NCBI GenBank assembly: GCA_003260075.1 | Contig: QLIY01000349.1 | Span: forward strand, 1-64,000 | Reading direction: 5' to 3' | Length of the DNA: 64,000 bases | Source of the DNA: Phallusia mammillata | Lineage: Eukaryota > Chordata > Ascidiacea > Phlebobranchia > Ascidiidae | In this document: positions 32,966 to 46,400 of the stretch, piece after piece | Layout: every line of letters begins with the position of its first letter | How positions within the stretch are numbered: the stretch's first letter is position 1 | The notes under the pieces: model-generated | Databases searched by the model: none | What the model saw: only the letters and a program-made list of their open reading frames with translations | Told to the model about the DNA's origin: nothing | Position numbers and translations under genes: made by a program

Positions 32966-35900
32966 ATTTTTTTACTGCTCCATAAGTTTTACATATAACT
33001 TTAAGAAGCAATTTAAGTTGTTTTAAAGTGTTTAAGTTTAAGGCTTCAATCCCACAATTGCAGTATCATGTATTGATGAAATCATGCTTATCGAAATTTA
33101 CACTGACAAAAACTAATAGCACAATACCAATTGGAATTTCTGTAACTTAGCTGCAAATCCCACTCGCTGCCATATAACATAACAAAAATTAATCACCAAC
33201 TTCCGTAGTTTCCAAAGCCGCAAGCCCCGGAAATTCCATTGTTAAGGCATGAGACACAGGTTTTTTATCGGAATTCCGCCGTTTGTCTTTCAACTTATAT
33301 CTTAAAACCGGCATTCGCCTACGCTTATTAAGTAATGAGAAAAGGTATGAGCTGTCTGCTATGCGTAAAAACGTGCGGGGAAATCCCTTCGTTCCGCGGG
33401 TTCTGTGTGACTTCGTCTCGTGACGGTTACCTAGTGCTTCAATGTTTTGCAAACGCGAAAAAGTTGACCCTTGAATTTCACCCCTATAAGGCTCGCTTGG
33501 TGTTCATGTTTCCTGCATTGCCGATTTAGGGGTTATGGGGTTCGGTTTTACCCCCAGTGGGGCCTTTTTTAAGCGACAGGTGGGTTTGAGTTGACCAGTC
33601 AGTTGCGATGTCTGTTTCGGTGCATTTGACCAAAAGTGGAACAGGAAAGGAAAAAATGTTAGATTTGTTAAAATGCGATTGTAGCTGAACATATATTCAG
33701 TCTAGTTATAGATTGCTACAGAACGTTCTTTAGAACACAAGGCAGACCTGATAAGGTATAATGCACTTTTTAGTTTATGTGGTAGCATAATTTTTCGGTG
33801 AACGCACTAATTTTTTTACCCCAAAAGGCCATAATGTGTGCATAACGCCTCAGATTAGCCAAAGAATGTTAGGTTTGAATTTAGTTTCGTTCCCTAACAA
33901 GCAAAAAATTCAAAACTAAATTTTCGCACCTATTTCCCTAAAAACCTTACTGTACAGTACCTTATCATTGTAATCATAATACTTGCATTGCTATTCCTTA
34001 GTGTTGTTAGTTTGCTTTGGATGTAAGTCGTTCAAGGAAGTTGTGAGTAGGCCTGCTTGCCCACTTACACCATTTGGATTGAGCAAACGCATCCAAATTT
34101 AACCATTACATTACGTCAGTTGCTTCTGGGTCATTGCCAGTCCAGTGTTTGCATCTATCTTTGTTTAGTGTGCAGTAAGACTTAGAGATGCAGTAAGAAT
34201 ACAAGTGTATTTATTTTAAAGTGAAGATTCTTGATTTACTTATGTTGTTTACTTAAAAACTATACTCAAAGACTTAGTAGTACGTTTTTCTAAGAGGTAG
34301 TTTCTTGACTTACGTTTGTTTTTAAGTTAGGAACAGTACTCAAAAACTATTGTATTTATGGGTTATGGCTGAAGAAAGGAACAGTTGTAGGTGAAATAAG
34401 AACCTATGTTGCGGCTGTGAAAAGAAAAAGGCTGAACGCCTTGTTTTATAAAAACACTTGAGTGTCTTAGTAAGACAGAACCCCCTTAAGTTTCAAGCGA
34501 CAGTTACTAAGTTATATAAAGGAATCGAAACACACCAGGGACGCTGGGCGATAAAATGGTTCAATAAATGGTTTCAGTCTAAACCGTCATCCTAAAATGC
34601 GTGACATTACAACACTACAATGTAGACCTTTTTCGGCTTTAAAGTTCATGCGGAAGTCGACTTGTGTAGGCATAAAGAAAACTTATGTCTCATGCTGGTT
34701 TTGGAGCTTTTTTTTTACTTTAATGTCAGTTTCGGCGATACAGAACAAGTAATGCAATGTACCACTACCAGCTGTTCAGTTGTGTGGCATTTTTTATGCC
34801 TACGTTTAAGCGGGTTTTCTAAGGATGCGTAAGCATTAAATGACTAAAACGTGCGTTTTGTGTCTATTTTTAATCCTAATCTGATCGTCCAAACCGTTAG
34901 AAAGTAAAACAGGCTTGCTACAGTTAATTAAACAAAGTCATTGTCATTTAGGTTCCAAAAAGAAAGCGTAACTCAAGGTACAAAACAAAAACAGTCATAA
35001 AATAAAGTCTAAATTCTTTTGAAACTTTTCCACTTGCACTGAAACCTAGACGAGTTTCATATTGCAGTCATCAATTCGTGATTGGCTAAGTTCCAACAAA
35101 CGGTATATCAACCCTTGCAGTCATTCATTAATCCCTTTACTCGAGCCTGGGGCTTTTGCGAAGATGCTACCTCGTTTATAGTTCAGAATTTCGGCTTCCT
35201 GGCTTTTTGTTACCTGCTATCCCGGATATTTTCATGTCAAACAGCGTTATGAAGCATCACCTATGTTGATGAGGCTATAATGACTCGAATAACCCTAATG
35301 GCTAAGCATGTATAGGAAAGTATGTTGAAGACAGGATGCTACAAAACTGCTAGGGTGTGACTGTTTATATGTCAAACTGTTAAGGGACAAAAATTGTGTT
35401 GAATTGAAATCTAAAACCTTTAACGCTTTTTTAATTTGTACATATTTCCACATACAATAGGGCAGCTTTTTTAACCAGGGGTATGCGTACCCTTCTGGGG
35501 TACGAAGCACTATAGTATGAAGTACAAAATACAGTGCCAAAATTATGGCCTTTTTGTGAAAAAAAAGTTTCAATGTGGTAAATAATACTTTTTGTATAAC
35601 ATTTACGCCTTTAAATGCAAAAAATACTGTTTATTTACTTCAAAATTTCACGGTCATTAGTATTACTACAAAGGAACACTGCAATAGGGCAAAGTTCCGT
35701 TCAGCCATCGGAACAACGTACGGGGAAATCCCAGCATTGATTCATAAATAGTTGTGACGCATGGGCCCTGTGGGAAAATTTAACTTCACAATCATCGCAC
35801 ACATTTGCTTTAATGACTGTCCAGCTCATTTTGTGCACGCGGCTTCTGTCTACATGGTACTGTACTGTTCTGTTGCCGATTTCGACATAGGTGTTCATAA

Positions 35901-37679
35901 ACCGTGCCGGTTATGGGCAGTTGTACGTCAGTGGGAAGTTTCAATGTGTGATTTTGTTTCATGATTAACGCTTTAGGGAGTTTTGCTATTGTTTTTGTTG
36001 TTGTTTTAGGTATGAGCAGAAACTGTTTTTGAAGGCTGGTTTAAATTTTGTTGTTTAAAAAGGTATTGTACTGCAAAATGAAGTAATTTTTGTTGTTTTA
36101 GTAGAAAAAAGTACCTTACTGCTGTTATTTAGATGTGTACGCTTGTATAGCAACAAAAAAGAATTTTGAACAAGGTTTTAGAACGGGAAATTGTTACGTC
36201 ATAGGGGAACTGTAAAACTTGTTTATTTGTCGGTAAATGTCGTTATAGGTTAGCAGGTTAGGTGTTCTTATGGTAACCTGTTTAAAGTTGTTAAAATGTT
36301 GTATAAAATAAGGCAACAGTTTTAATACTAGAACACTGATACTAAATGCTTGAAAACCGTGTATGTATCTACTTAAACTTTGAATGTGTTTTTGTTCTAA
36401 ATGCTAAACGCTTAGGACATTTCGTCCACGCCTACAAAGCACCCATGTGTATTCAAGGAGTATATAGTAGAGTTACTAGATAATGGTTGACGCATCTAGT
36501 TGTAAATTAAACTGAACGGTTGTTTCAAGTCGACATGCGTGACCTTACGACTAAAAAAACGTCACATGTGGTGCAAATGTCAGACGTGACCCTTGAGTTT
36601 ACAACGTAATAAACAGAAAATTACCCGGACTGTCCGGTTTTGGACGACACAAAACTGTGTATAGATGATTGATTTATTACTCGTTGAGGGGTGTTTAGTT
36701 TTCCGGTGGTTTTACGTTTACTGCGTAATTGTTTAGTGGCTGTTTTCGTTGCAGTATAAGGCAGTTTTGAATCATCGGTGTAAAAGCCGTACAGTCGTTT
36801 AGGCAATTCTAAAAAACTGGAAGTGTTTTTGTATGTAAGCAAAACGTTTAATTGACGGGCCTAGTACACAAAAAAACAGATTTTGCTTAGTAGGCTATAG
36901 ACGCCTTTACCTAAACGGAAAAATCAGAGCTTCAGTAAGCAGTCCCAGTGGAGTGCAAAAACCTCTACCGGACGTTACTTTGTGTCAATTCAGCATAAGG
37001 TATATTCTTTCAAGGGCTGACAAAACTGCATTGGACAGTTGTGCACGAATTTCATCAAACTGTCAGAACCTTTAGGTTAAAAAACATCCAAATTTGACCT
37101 ACCATTGATAGCTCTAGTTCTTGTATAGTGTTAAATGCTTGGGTGGTAAAGACGCATGTGTAGTATGCTAATACATGTGCATAAATTTCATTAAGCTTTG
37201 AGCCATTTGGGTTTAAACCTACCCAATTTTGAGGTACCATAGCTGAGTATAGCTCCAAGCCTGTTATGTGAGTACATAAGCTTATAAGAGAGATCTTTGC
37301 CTACAGTTGACAGCTCCATATGCAGCATGTTATTTCCACCATGTAAAGCACAGTGGAAGTAGGTACTTTATTTGCATGCCGGGGAATTCTTAACAGTCGA
37401 CGGCTTGAAGGATACTCGTTTTCCTGTGCGACGTTTGCGAAATTCCCACAATGTTGTTTCATTGCGTTCAAATGTCAAAATGTTGACTTCATGTTCCTGC
37501 TTAAACGGCCCATGTTATGCTGACTCGGTATTACCGCAATCCATTACACGTCGGGCATTACCAAGTGATATTTTGCAATCGTGTTTTTGCCGGGCGAGTT
37601 CCAAAAACGGACGCAAAATTTCCGTCCAGGCCTCGAAGTAGATTGACTTCAGTCACGTGCGAATATTGACCAATCGGAA
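32966..37679. other. intergenic, no supported gene
   Basis: ORFs at 33189 (minus, 87 aa), 35295 (minus), 35701/35761 and 37372 (+, 89 aa) were inspected. None has matching splice sites plus a recognisable motif. One MITE-like end occurs near 35476 (CCAGGGGTATGCGTACCC). Confidence 0.4.
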
Positions 37680-37850
37680 TGAGTTAAGTTGAGTTGAGTT
37701 TTTATCGCTGGAAAAAACAAATCGTAGCAGCACAGTTGCGCTAAAATAGTCACCAAGCCGGAAATAGCTGCGCAACGTTGAGACGTTATAAATCGCGACA
37801 AAGTTGAGGGTACAATTGGTGGAAAGCTGGTAAACGCGATGCAGCTACAC
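37680..37850. mobile_element. second copy of the dispersed repeat at 29565
   Basis: Shares GTTGAGTTGAGTTT, TCACCAAGCCGGAAATAGCT, GCGCAACGTT and GTACAATTGGTGG with 29565-29700 in the same orientation, at lower identity elsewhere. Confidence 0.55.
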
Positions 37851-38571
37851 CGGTACTACAAGCTACACCAAATGGTAGTCGAATCTCGAAGTTTTTGAGT
37901 GTACGTTCATGCGCTTGTAATTGTATAGCGAGGTTTTTCAGTTTACGCTTCAAGAACCCATTTTCGCTGCTAAAATATCCTAATAACAGCATTTTTCCCG
38001 ATAGATTTATGTCAAAAAAACGGGTTTTAGATTAATAAGAAAAGCTTTTAGAACATACCCGAAAAAAACGTTCATAACTCCTGTCAAATAAGCGTCCTGT
38101 CACAAGATCTAGTTTAATTTGCCCCTTTAGTAAGTTTACCTACGTGACTTGGTGCTGTGTGTACGTGATTTGTAAGTTGTTGATTTGACAGCCCAAAAAA
38201 CCCCTTCGTAAGCTACGTTGAATCGTCAAGTTGGAATTCAGTCGACTCACTGAGGCATACAAAGCCAAATAGGCTTTCCTTGTTACTTCGTACGTGTAGG
38301 GTATCATTGGCATTTGTTTTAAACTGGACTCGTTTGACTTTTACAAGTTGGTCAAAAAAACAACAGTGCTCGCTTTTTCTTATTTGTGAAGTCATTTTAG
38401 TCTAACACGCATAATCTATTCTGGTCTTACAGGCTTTTTGCTTCGTGTAGCTAAGCTTAAGAGAAAATGTTTATGCGTCAAATTTTCACTACTTAAATAG
38501 TATTGTTCTAAGAAGAAACACAATTCCATGTTTTATAATCCTATGTGGTGTTCAGAAATGATATTTTGGCC

Positions 38572-38758
38572 TTTTCGGTTGTATTTTAGCCGTTAGGTTT
38601 ACACTGGTAGTTTTTAATGTTATTTCCTGAATGGAATTGTAACTTCATAAAATTGTACGGGGGGGGGGTCTTTTCGGTTGTATTTTAGCCGTTAGGTTTA
38701 GACTGGTAACTTTTTAATGTTATTTCCTGAATGGAATTGTAACTTCATAAAATTGTAC
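38572..38758. repeat. direct duplication around ten-G run (38659-38668)
   Basis: About 88 bp from CTTTTCGGTTGTATTTTAGC to CATAAAATTGTAC is repeated with TACACTGG against TAGACTGG and a 2-nt indel. Confidence 0.75.
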
Positions 38759-39443
38759 ATAAAAACGCCTAAACAATTGACTTATTTAACTTTTAAATCG
38801 AATTAACGTCAAATTACATTCAAACGATAATAAAAATCCTTATTACATAACATGCGAAAACCTTTACGTACATAGGCTGTTTTGTACCGAATTTTCGAAA
38901 ACAATACTGTAAAACGATCTCGTTTACCCTTGGAAGTATCCCCCTTCTAAAAAGGAAAATAAACATCCATTTTTAAACGTCACAGTGACGTCAAAACAAC
39001 GCCTATAATGCTTTTACACACTTGCGTTGACGTCACGTAGTATTCGAAAGTGCTTTTCTCCTTAGTGATATTTTTCAAGTTGTTCCGCTTGACTTGGTTT
39101 CGTTGTTTTGAAGGTGATTGTGGGTCAAATTTCTGTTTCCGAAAAGTCATTTCCCTTTCCCTAGTAGTTATATGATAATATAAGGCTAAAATACACATTG
39201 ATTGAAGTTTATGCCTTATTTAGTGCAGAGGCTGCCACCAAATAGCATATCTGATGTGCTTAGATGCTTAACGTAAAACAGTTTAGTATTGTGAATGCGC
39301 AAAAAGCACACAGGTGTAACTTTTATCTTCGAAAAGCTGTTAAATAGAGAAACGAGACAAAGAGCTTGAAAGCTTTTGAATATCGGTTGTCAGAAGTTAT
39401 TTTGATAAATGTATGTGTCAAAATATCAGATCTCTGATAAGTA

Positions 39444-39495
39444 AGCTGCAGACAGTGCCCATTGTTTCGACCTATAAGGTCTCATCAGTGCAGCT
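39444..39495 (-). ncRNA. hammerhead ribozyme candidate, type I, core intact (family A)
   Basis: On the minus strand the order is AGCUGCA (stem I, 5' side), CUGAUGA, GACC, loop UUAUA, GGUC (4-bp stem II), GAAA, then CAAU and ACUG around GGGC (stem III, one A-C mismatch), the cleavage triplet GUC, and UGCAGCU (stem I, 3' side). All invariant core bases are present and stem I has 7 bp. Both ends enter through stem I, so this is type I. It lies 3.8 kb upstream of TBK1 on the opposite strand. Predicted cleavage is after the C of GUC. Fold worked out by eye only. Confidence 0.75.
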
Positions 39496-39997
39496 GGTGA
39501 CAAGACATGGGTAGTATTAGCTAGTCCATTTCTGACCTGGCTTAGTTACATCAGGTCTAATCTCTTTTCATTCCTCAGAAAAGGGGTTGTTTAAATTTCC
39601 TTGTATCTCAAGTACTGATTATGCTTATTTACTGTAAGCATGGGCGTCACAAAAGTTCGTTTCCTATTCCCTATCTATCATCTCTCCGTTTCAAAGTCTT
39701 TGAAAATCTACTGGTTTGCCAAGTTTGTTTAATGGTTCACGTCGCATGAAAATGCCGATTCGGTCAAATAGCGTAGGCTTTATACCTATATTTACATCTG
39801 CAACTTAGCGTTTCAACCGGAATTTTTTGCTGCGTGGGTTGCGTAAAACCTGTAGGCTACGTTGAAAACTGGCGATTAGAAAGCGATAAAATAACACAGG
39901 TTCGGAGGACAGGTGTAATATAAATAGCCTGTTGTTGCCATGCAGGCATAATGTATTAACAAGTATGTGGCTCTTCCAGCAGTTTTTATTATAACAA

Positions 39998-40045
39998 ACC
40001 GAAGTTTCGACGTCCCATATGAGACACCTTCATCAGGGTAAGGAC
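39998..40045 (-). ncRNA. Penelope-type hammerhead-like element (family B)
   Basis: On the minus strand: CUGAUGA, extra A, stem II GGUGUCUC facing GGGACGUC around AUAU (8 bp with G-U pairs), then GAAACUUCG. ACUU replaces the ACGU seen in other copies, so the tiny stem III is lost or altered. The downstream CTGCTGGAAGAGCC matches the family terminus. Confidence 0.55.
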
Positions 40046-40204
40046 ATAAGTTAAAACATAAAGTTGTTATAAAGCAACAAGGCGACACACACAAAAACGC
40101 AGTGGTAGCAAGATATATTATGTTGCGATATGTAACTTGGTAACGCAGTGATATAGACAAGAAAAAAACACAGTTAATACAATGAAATTAATCGATTTAA
40201 CAAG

Positions 40205-40290
40205 GAAAACAACGGCTCAAATAGACGTAAAAATGCTCATGCCGTCATCAGTGATATGAAGGGCCTCATCAGTTACACCCGTTTATATAC
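40205..40290 (-). mobile_element. family C hammerhead-bearing repeat fragment
   Basis: On the minus strand the block runs GGGTGTAACTGATGAGGCCC, ATATCA, CTGATGA, CGGCATGAGCATTT, and then TTACG in place of GCCGAAACG. It is the same repeat as 25070-25190 but has lost the GAAA half of the core. Confidence 0.5.
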
Positions 40291-40299
40291 ACTTTTTTC

Positions 40300-43200
40300 G
40301 TCATTGAAATGTATGTACTAGTGTTCAAAAGAAATAAATCAATTTTCGACAAAATTTTGAGTGAATTTTGTTAGGTTTCTCACTCGATTTCTGTTCAAAA
40401 CTCCTTGTCTTAATCGTAGAGGAAAAATCAATTCCAGATATTTGCATAAATGATTAGATTCTATCAAAAAAAGCCGCATGAGTCATAAGTTGCAAAGTCA
40501 GGTTACTTTGCTTTGGGGAAACCACAAACAAAGTCCGGAAACGGATATAGGCAATAGATGTGGAAATTTTGTTGCGAACAACTTAACACAACAGTTCTTC
40601 ACAAAATCAATTAACCAAATGCAAAATGTCACGAGGCTGTTCCTTGGCAACGAGCAGATGACGAAACTGACTGGAAACACAGTGCGTGGTGGTCCAAAGC
40701 ATTTCGGTTGCCTCTCGTCATCATGAATACATTGAGTCTTATACGATGTCACGTTTCTTCCCACATACACAGAAGTCTCAATTGGGTTGGCGTTACGGTG
40801 CGTAAATTGCAAAGGGCGCAATCCGTAGCGTAAATAGCGATTTTGTCCGGCCATATAGCGTAGGTGGGGGCGTAGGTAAAAATCCCTATAGCGTTTACGG
40901 TGACTAAGGTCTAGTAGTAAACGCCCTATTTAAACACTCTGTCAAGCGTGTTGGCTTGCCGGGTGAACGTCTTCACTCAAGAAAAACATTAGTAGCAAAT
41001 TTAAGCCCATTTGCGTAAAATGTTTGGGCTTAAAACAGGCCATATATATATTATATATGCAGTAGTTAAATGTGCTTACTTTTTTCTTTTAAAAAGAAAG
41101 GCAATTTAGGCTCTATATTAAACATTTTGGAGAGGTTATTTTTATAAAGTTAAACGATCAGACATACAAATTTGCGGGTCATGTATGTAACTTTGTCAAC
41201 ATTGCTATGTGTGTCAAAGTGAAAGTAAATTTGATCTAGTGGTTTGGAAAGTACAATCTGTGACCTTGCATTTTGGTCCGAACTGAGTAGAAGTTGTCTG
41301 GGCCGAAACAGCCGAAGGCTTGTATTACAGAAACCCAGATATATGTATTGTTAGTTCAGTTGCAATCTGTTTCTAACATTCAATCTCATGTAGCCTATTA
41401 TAGGCATGTTGTATTTTCGTTTGATAACAGCAATGACATTGTACTGTTTAAGAATTTTGGTTACGTAACTTGGAATGCAGCCTAAGCCTGAAAAATTTAG
41501 ACGAGGAGGCCATTTTGTCAGTAGTTTAGGGTTTGTACTGCACCCAAAACTTACCAATACAAAAATGAAAACCAAAATTTCGTAGTAGCAGAAAAAAACG
41601 GTTTTCTGTGACTCTAAATGCTGCGAATACCTATATATGCGTAGCCTACTTTTCTGTTGTATAAGTCAAGTGGTTTCCATTTATAGGCATTCGGTTCTTT
41701 TCTTCAAAGATACTTGTCGAATTGGTAAATTCAAAAGTTTGTAAATAAGGGTTGCGTACCAGTAAAATTGGACTTAGATTTATCTTTTCGTTCTTGCACT
41801 TTTCCATAGCTTATAGCAGCACGTAAAATATACCTTTAGGGGATTCTAAAACTTTGGTAAAATACGCGGAACTCCTGAATCGAAAACAGCGCAAGCTTGC
41901 AAATGAGATATCGGAGACGGATAATGGGAAGAAATGAATACGATAATAAAACCGGTACGTTCCGCTTTAGCATGTGGTGTTTTTGGGTGTAATTAACTTT
42001 AAACGTCGTGCTTTTACCGCTAACGGATGTAAGGTGTTTAATAACGTAATATGTGTGGTAAATATCGAGTCAGGTTTAGTTTGATGGTAAACCAAACTGC
42101 TTAAAAGTGCAAGTTGGGCAAATTTGTCAACGTAGACATCATAGAAATCATACAATGGGGATTTCCCAGACGAACAATATCGCCCATTTGGGAAAGTCGG
42201 TTTTTCACAAAGGAAATACTTGTTTGGTGTTGAATTGTTTTACGGACTTGCCTAACCCTTTTTAATTAATGTCGTAATATTTTCCTATCTGACAATGAGT
42301 CACACACTTAAATTATGTCATCGTGTTTTGTTCCAATGCCACAACCTTTGTCAATATGGTGCGACTGTTTTTGTTTGTTTAGTGACTATAAAAAAGTTAA
42401 TTATTAACAAATCCATGTTTTAAATTTTGAAATTTTATCTAGATAATCTTTTTTGCTGGTTCTTGATTAAGTTAGGTAGTGAAGAGGTATAATAGTGACA
42501 TAAAAAAGTTTAGATTTTCTTGTAAACATGTTAAAATTGAATGTTTAAAATATTTTTGTGTAAAACTTTGTTTTAAATACTGATGTGTATGTAGGAGTAG
42601 GACACAAAATATATAAAAAATGTTGTCTAAAAAAGGATTGCCTTTTTGTGGCATAAAACTGAATTGTTTGGTTTAAAAATGTTTGTGCGTTTTCTTGCAG
42701 ATAATTTAGTGAAATTTGTAGATGAATGAAAATTTAGTTTTTTCGTGAATTTATGTGTGTCTGAATACTATGTAGTAATGCACACTAGAAGAAGGTACAT
42801 ATACTGCATAACTGTATTATTGTAGAACTTTCTATGTTACTAGCAAGACTATGTCTGCTTTTTTTGGCCAAGAGTTAGTCCAGTCTGCAGATTATGGCAG
42901 CTGCATGCACAAGTTCGTTTTGAAAAAAAGTTTTGCATGACATTTTCATATGATTGTCCTCGGAAATTTAGGATAAATTACTGCCTGGTCCTGTTTATCA
43001 CTTGCCTTGTACATGGTATAAATGGTCATGCACGCAGACTTAGATGTTATGTACGTGCCCATGTTAGACATAGTGGTCCTGCATGTATTAGATCTCATTA
43101 GGAACTGCCATATTTTGCAGACTGGTTGTTGTTCTTGATTAAACAGCAAGAAATCACGTTTTCACAGACACAAACATTTAAAAAAATAACTTTGACTGTA

Positions 43201-43330
43201 TTATGGACATTGCTCAAATTAGAAACCATGGTATTTGTTGAAATAGTTAATTTTGTTACTTGATAACCTATTAACATGTTCAGTTTTAGTTTAGCTTGAC
43301 AATACATGCTATATATATATTGCATTACAG
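40300..43330. other. upstream of TBK1; no supported gene
   Basis: The overlapping ORFs at 40478-40726 (+) and 40498-40854 (minus) are open in both senses, as in chance ORFs, and lack recognisable motifs. I see no clear promoter element. If TBK1 mRNA is trans-spliced, the transcribed outron would lie here. Confidence 0.35.
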
Positions 43331-43458
43331 ATATTATGATTGCCCATCAGGCACACAGTAACTCATCAACCCTGAAAAACACTGCAAGCTATGTCTGGTC
43401 AACTGCTGATGTCCTGGGGCAAGGTGCAACTGGTTTCGTGTTCAAGGGTCGGTCCAAG
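43331..43458 (+). CDS. TBK1: TBK1 exon 1, start codon and glycine-rich loop
   Basis: ATG at 43336 lies 5 nt after an acceptor-like TTGCATTACAG. The first 41 codons run through [20 protein letters not shown] to the donor AAG/GTACAA. The start is supported by the WxxxxxLGQGAT spacing seen in the family, with an N terminus about 12 residues longer than the human one. The short 5' leader after an acceptor suggests spliced-leader addition or a non-coding first exon upstream. Confidence 0.9.
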
Positions 43459-46400
43459 GTACAACACAAAATAATGTCATATTGACTCTCTACTTTGGTT
43501 GTATTTAAAACCATTGTTTGTCATTAATAAATCTATCCAAACTGATAAGCCATGTTTTGAGAGCTCTTCTGGCAATTGTATTTTTTGTTCCGACGTTTCA
43601 ACGTCATAAACAGGTCGCCCTTATCAGGGTAAATAACACTGAATGTGACTAGTACAGTGCACGATAAACAAAGGAAAAACAAATTAAACACAGAATTAAA
43701 CAAAAAAGGATTAAAAACTGTATAAAACCATTTGAAGACCGAGTTCAAGAAAACTTTCCTAACTTTGACTAACATATTTTGACACATTGCAACTTTTGGG
43801 TTAATTTAAACAAGTTGTGATAACTTAAGAAACATAATGTGTGACGCTTTACTGACACCTTATGGCAACAAACAACCTAATTTCCCATGTCATACAGAAT
43901 ACTTTAGTAATATTACATAAATTTTACTGATAATTTCGATCAATGGTATACAAAAGTTAATTGTTTTTTCTACTGACCAAAAAAGTTCTAAGTTGCAATT
44001 AACTAAATTTAACTATTAATTACTGAGTTAATTAATTGCTTTTATGGTATAACATGTCGCTTTTTTATCTTTCTTAGAAAACTGGCCATGAATATGCCAT
44101 CAAAGTTTTCAATTCCCTCAATTTTGTGGCACGAACACCCGACGTCCGGAAACGCGAATTTGATGTACTGCAAAAAGTCAACCACCCAAACATAGTCCGT
44201 TTGTATAATATTGAAGAAGAGGTGCGTTTGAAATTTTTCTTGTTACCATCAAAATGTCCTTTCTTGCATCTTAATCCTATGTCAATGTTTCTTAAAATGT
44301 TAGGCTATGCCTGACTGTTTTTGCCTTAGTATAATCATTTTGCGAATTTACTGAAAAAAATGTGTTTTGGGGTTTAAACTTATTTTTATATGTCATGTAA
44401 TAGTTACAGACTTTTATCGACTCATTTTAGTATTATGTCTTGAAAAACTTCTTGAATTATGTTGTAACTGCAAAAATGTTTAAAAGTAATTAAATTTCTT
44501 TGTAATGTCATGCTATCCTTAAAAAATGCAATTTCCCTGTGGCAGTATAAAAGAAATGTTTTTGAGTCCTGCTTTAACTATTTGATCCACTTTCGAACAT
44601 ATACATACACTTTGGTACAGTTTAAATGATTGCGATTTTTGACCCTTTAATCTTTTTCAACAGTCATCAACAAAGCAAGATGTGATTGTAATGGAATTAT
44701 GTACAGCTGGCAGTTTGTTTAGTATGTTAGATGATCCTGAAAACATGTACGGTCTACATGAATCTGAATTCAAACGAGTACTTCAACACATAAGTAGGTT
44801 GAAATTTTGCCCTTAATGGGCATAACGCTTCCAACAAAATTCTGTGTGTTTTTATGTGATTCTTGGGAAATTAATTGTTAGTGATGGGACGGGTACTCTG
44901 TAATCGGTACTTAGTATCGATGGTATCAAATGATTTCAGTGGTATCGATACTCATGCTCGGTATCGCAGTATTTTGTCTCAGTTTTCGATACCAACATGC
45001 GAGTACCGAAGGCCGATTTACACCATAAGAATATGCGCAACTTTATGCCAATATTTGCTTCGGACAGCACAAAATTGAAGACCTCTTGTCCGGCAATAAG
45101 AAAAAAATAAACACCATTTACTGTAATTTGAATGTCATAACCATACAAGAATACATTCCTTAGGGCTCCATCTGTTACCGTAGGTAGATTAACTACCTTC
45201 ATATTATTTATTGAATGTAAATATTATGTAATTACATATGTTGAACATATAAGCAAGGCATCATCTACATGTTAACCTATTTGTCCCACCTATCAGAATG
45301 AGCTATATTCATAAATGCAACTTTTGTATTAATTTGTGTAGCAGCACAACTATACTAGGTTCAGACGTAGCGAAAATATGATATGATACAAATTGAATAG
45401 CTTTGAGGAAAAAATCTTTAAATTTTTTTCGATTCGTTAAAGCCTTACCACATTACGAATCATTTGTACCTCAAGTTTTGTCTGAATTATGCAAAGATCC
45501 GGATTTACCAAATCCGGTTTAACTAAGGTTTACTCTACTTTGCGTTATTAATCATGTCCGATAACAAAATACTTTCCAACCCTGCACATACACAAAAAAT
45601 AGGATATTTTGAAAATACATGCTTGCATTTGTAACACACAGTTTTTTTCACCTTCAAATAATCTCTTCAACAGCTGCTGGTATGAAACATCTTCACGACA
45701 AAGGAATCGTTCATCGTGATTTGAAGCCTGGCAATATTATGCGGACATACTCCGATGACGGCTCTACAATTTACAAATTAACAGACTTTGGTGCTGCTAG
45801 GGAGTTAAGCGACAACGAACAGTTCATGTCATTGTACGGCACCGAAGAATACCTGGTGAGTAAAATAGAAAACAAATAAAAACTCCGACTGTTTTTGTCA
45901 AGAATCATTATTAATTTTTTTGAAGAGACACTTTGTTTTAGTCAGTTTTTTTCACATTTTTTCTGTCTAATGTGAGTTTGCTGGCACTGCTTGGTCAAGA
46001 AAGACTGCTTAAACATGTGATCTATGGGTACATAAGTTTGGTATCTGTAAACTTTGTCTCCTTGTTGACCCAATGGTTTACCCAAATGCTTTCATAATGT
46101 AGCCAAATGTAGGAGCTTGAATGGTTTAGTTAAAAACATTTTAATAGTTGACTAAGTAATGTGAGTATTAATATTTGGGAAATCTTCCACAAAAAAGTGT
46201 TTTGTTAAATTTTTTTCGGCAAGGAAAGGTCTTCGAAATTTTTTTATCAAATTAAAATTACTAACCGTCGCTACAGTTTGTTAGCAATATAATGCTAATT
46301 ATCACACGCAATATAGTCATATAGAAATTTAGTTGTTTGAATTCTAAATCACATCAGGACAAGCAGCCATTACGTCCATTGATAAAGAGAGTCCTATTGG

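Noticed and set aside
33189..33452. 87-codon minus ORF
   Set aside because: Overlaps a + strand ORF, no family match, no good splice sites at its ends.
37372..37641. 89-codon + strand ORF in slightly GC-richer DNA
   Set aside because: No motif, no partner exon; length within chance.
40478..40854. Overlapping ORFs of 82 (+) and 118 (minus) codons
   Set aside because: Open on both strands at once, no splice context, no recognisable motif.
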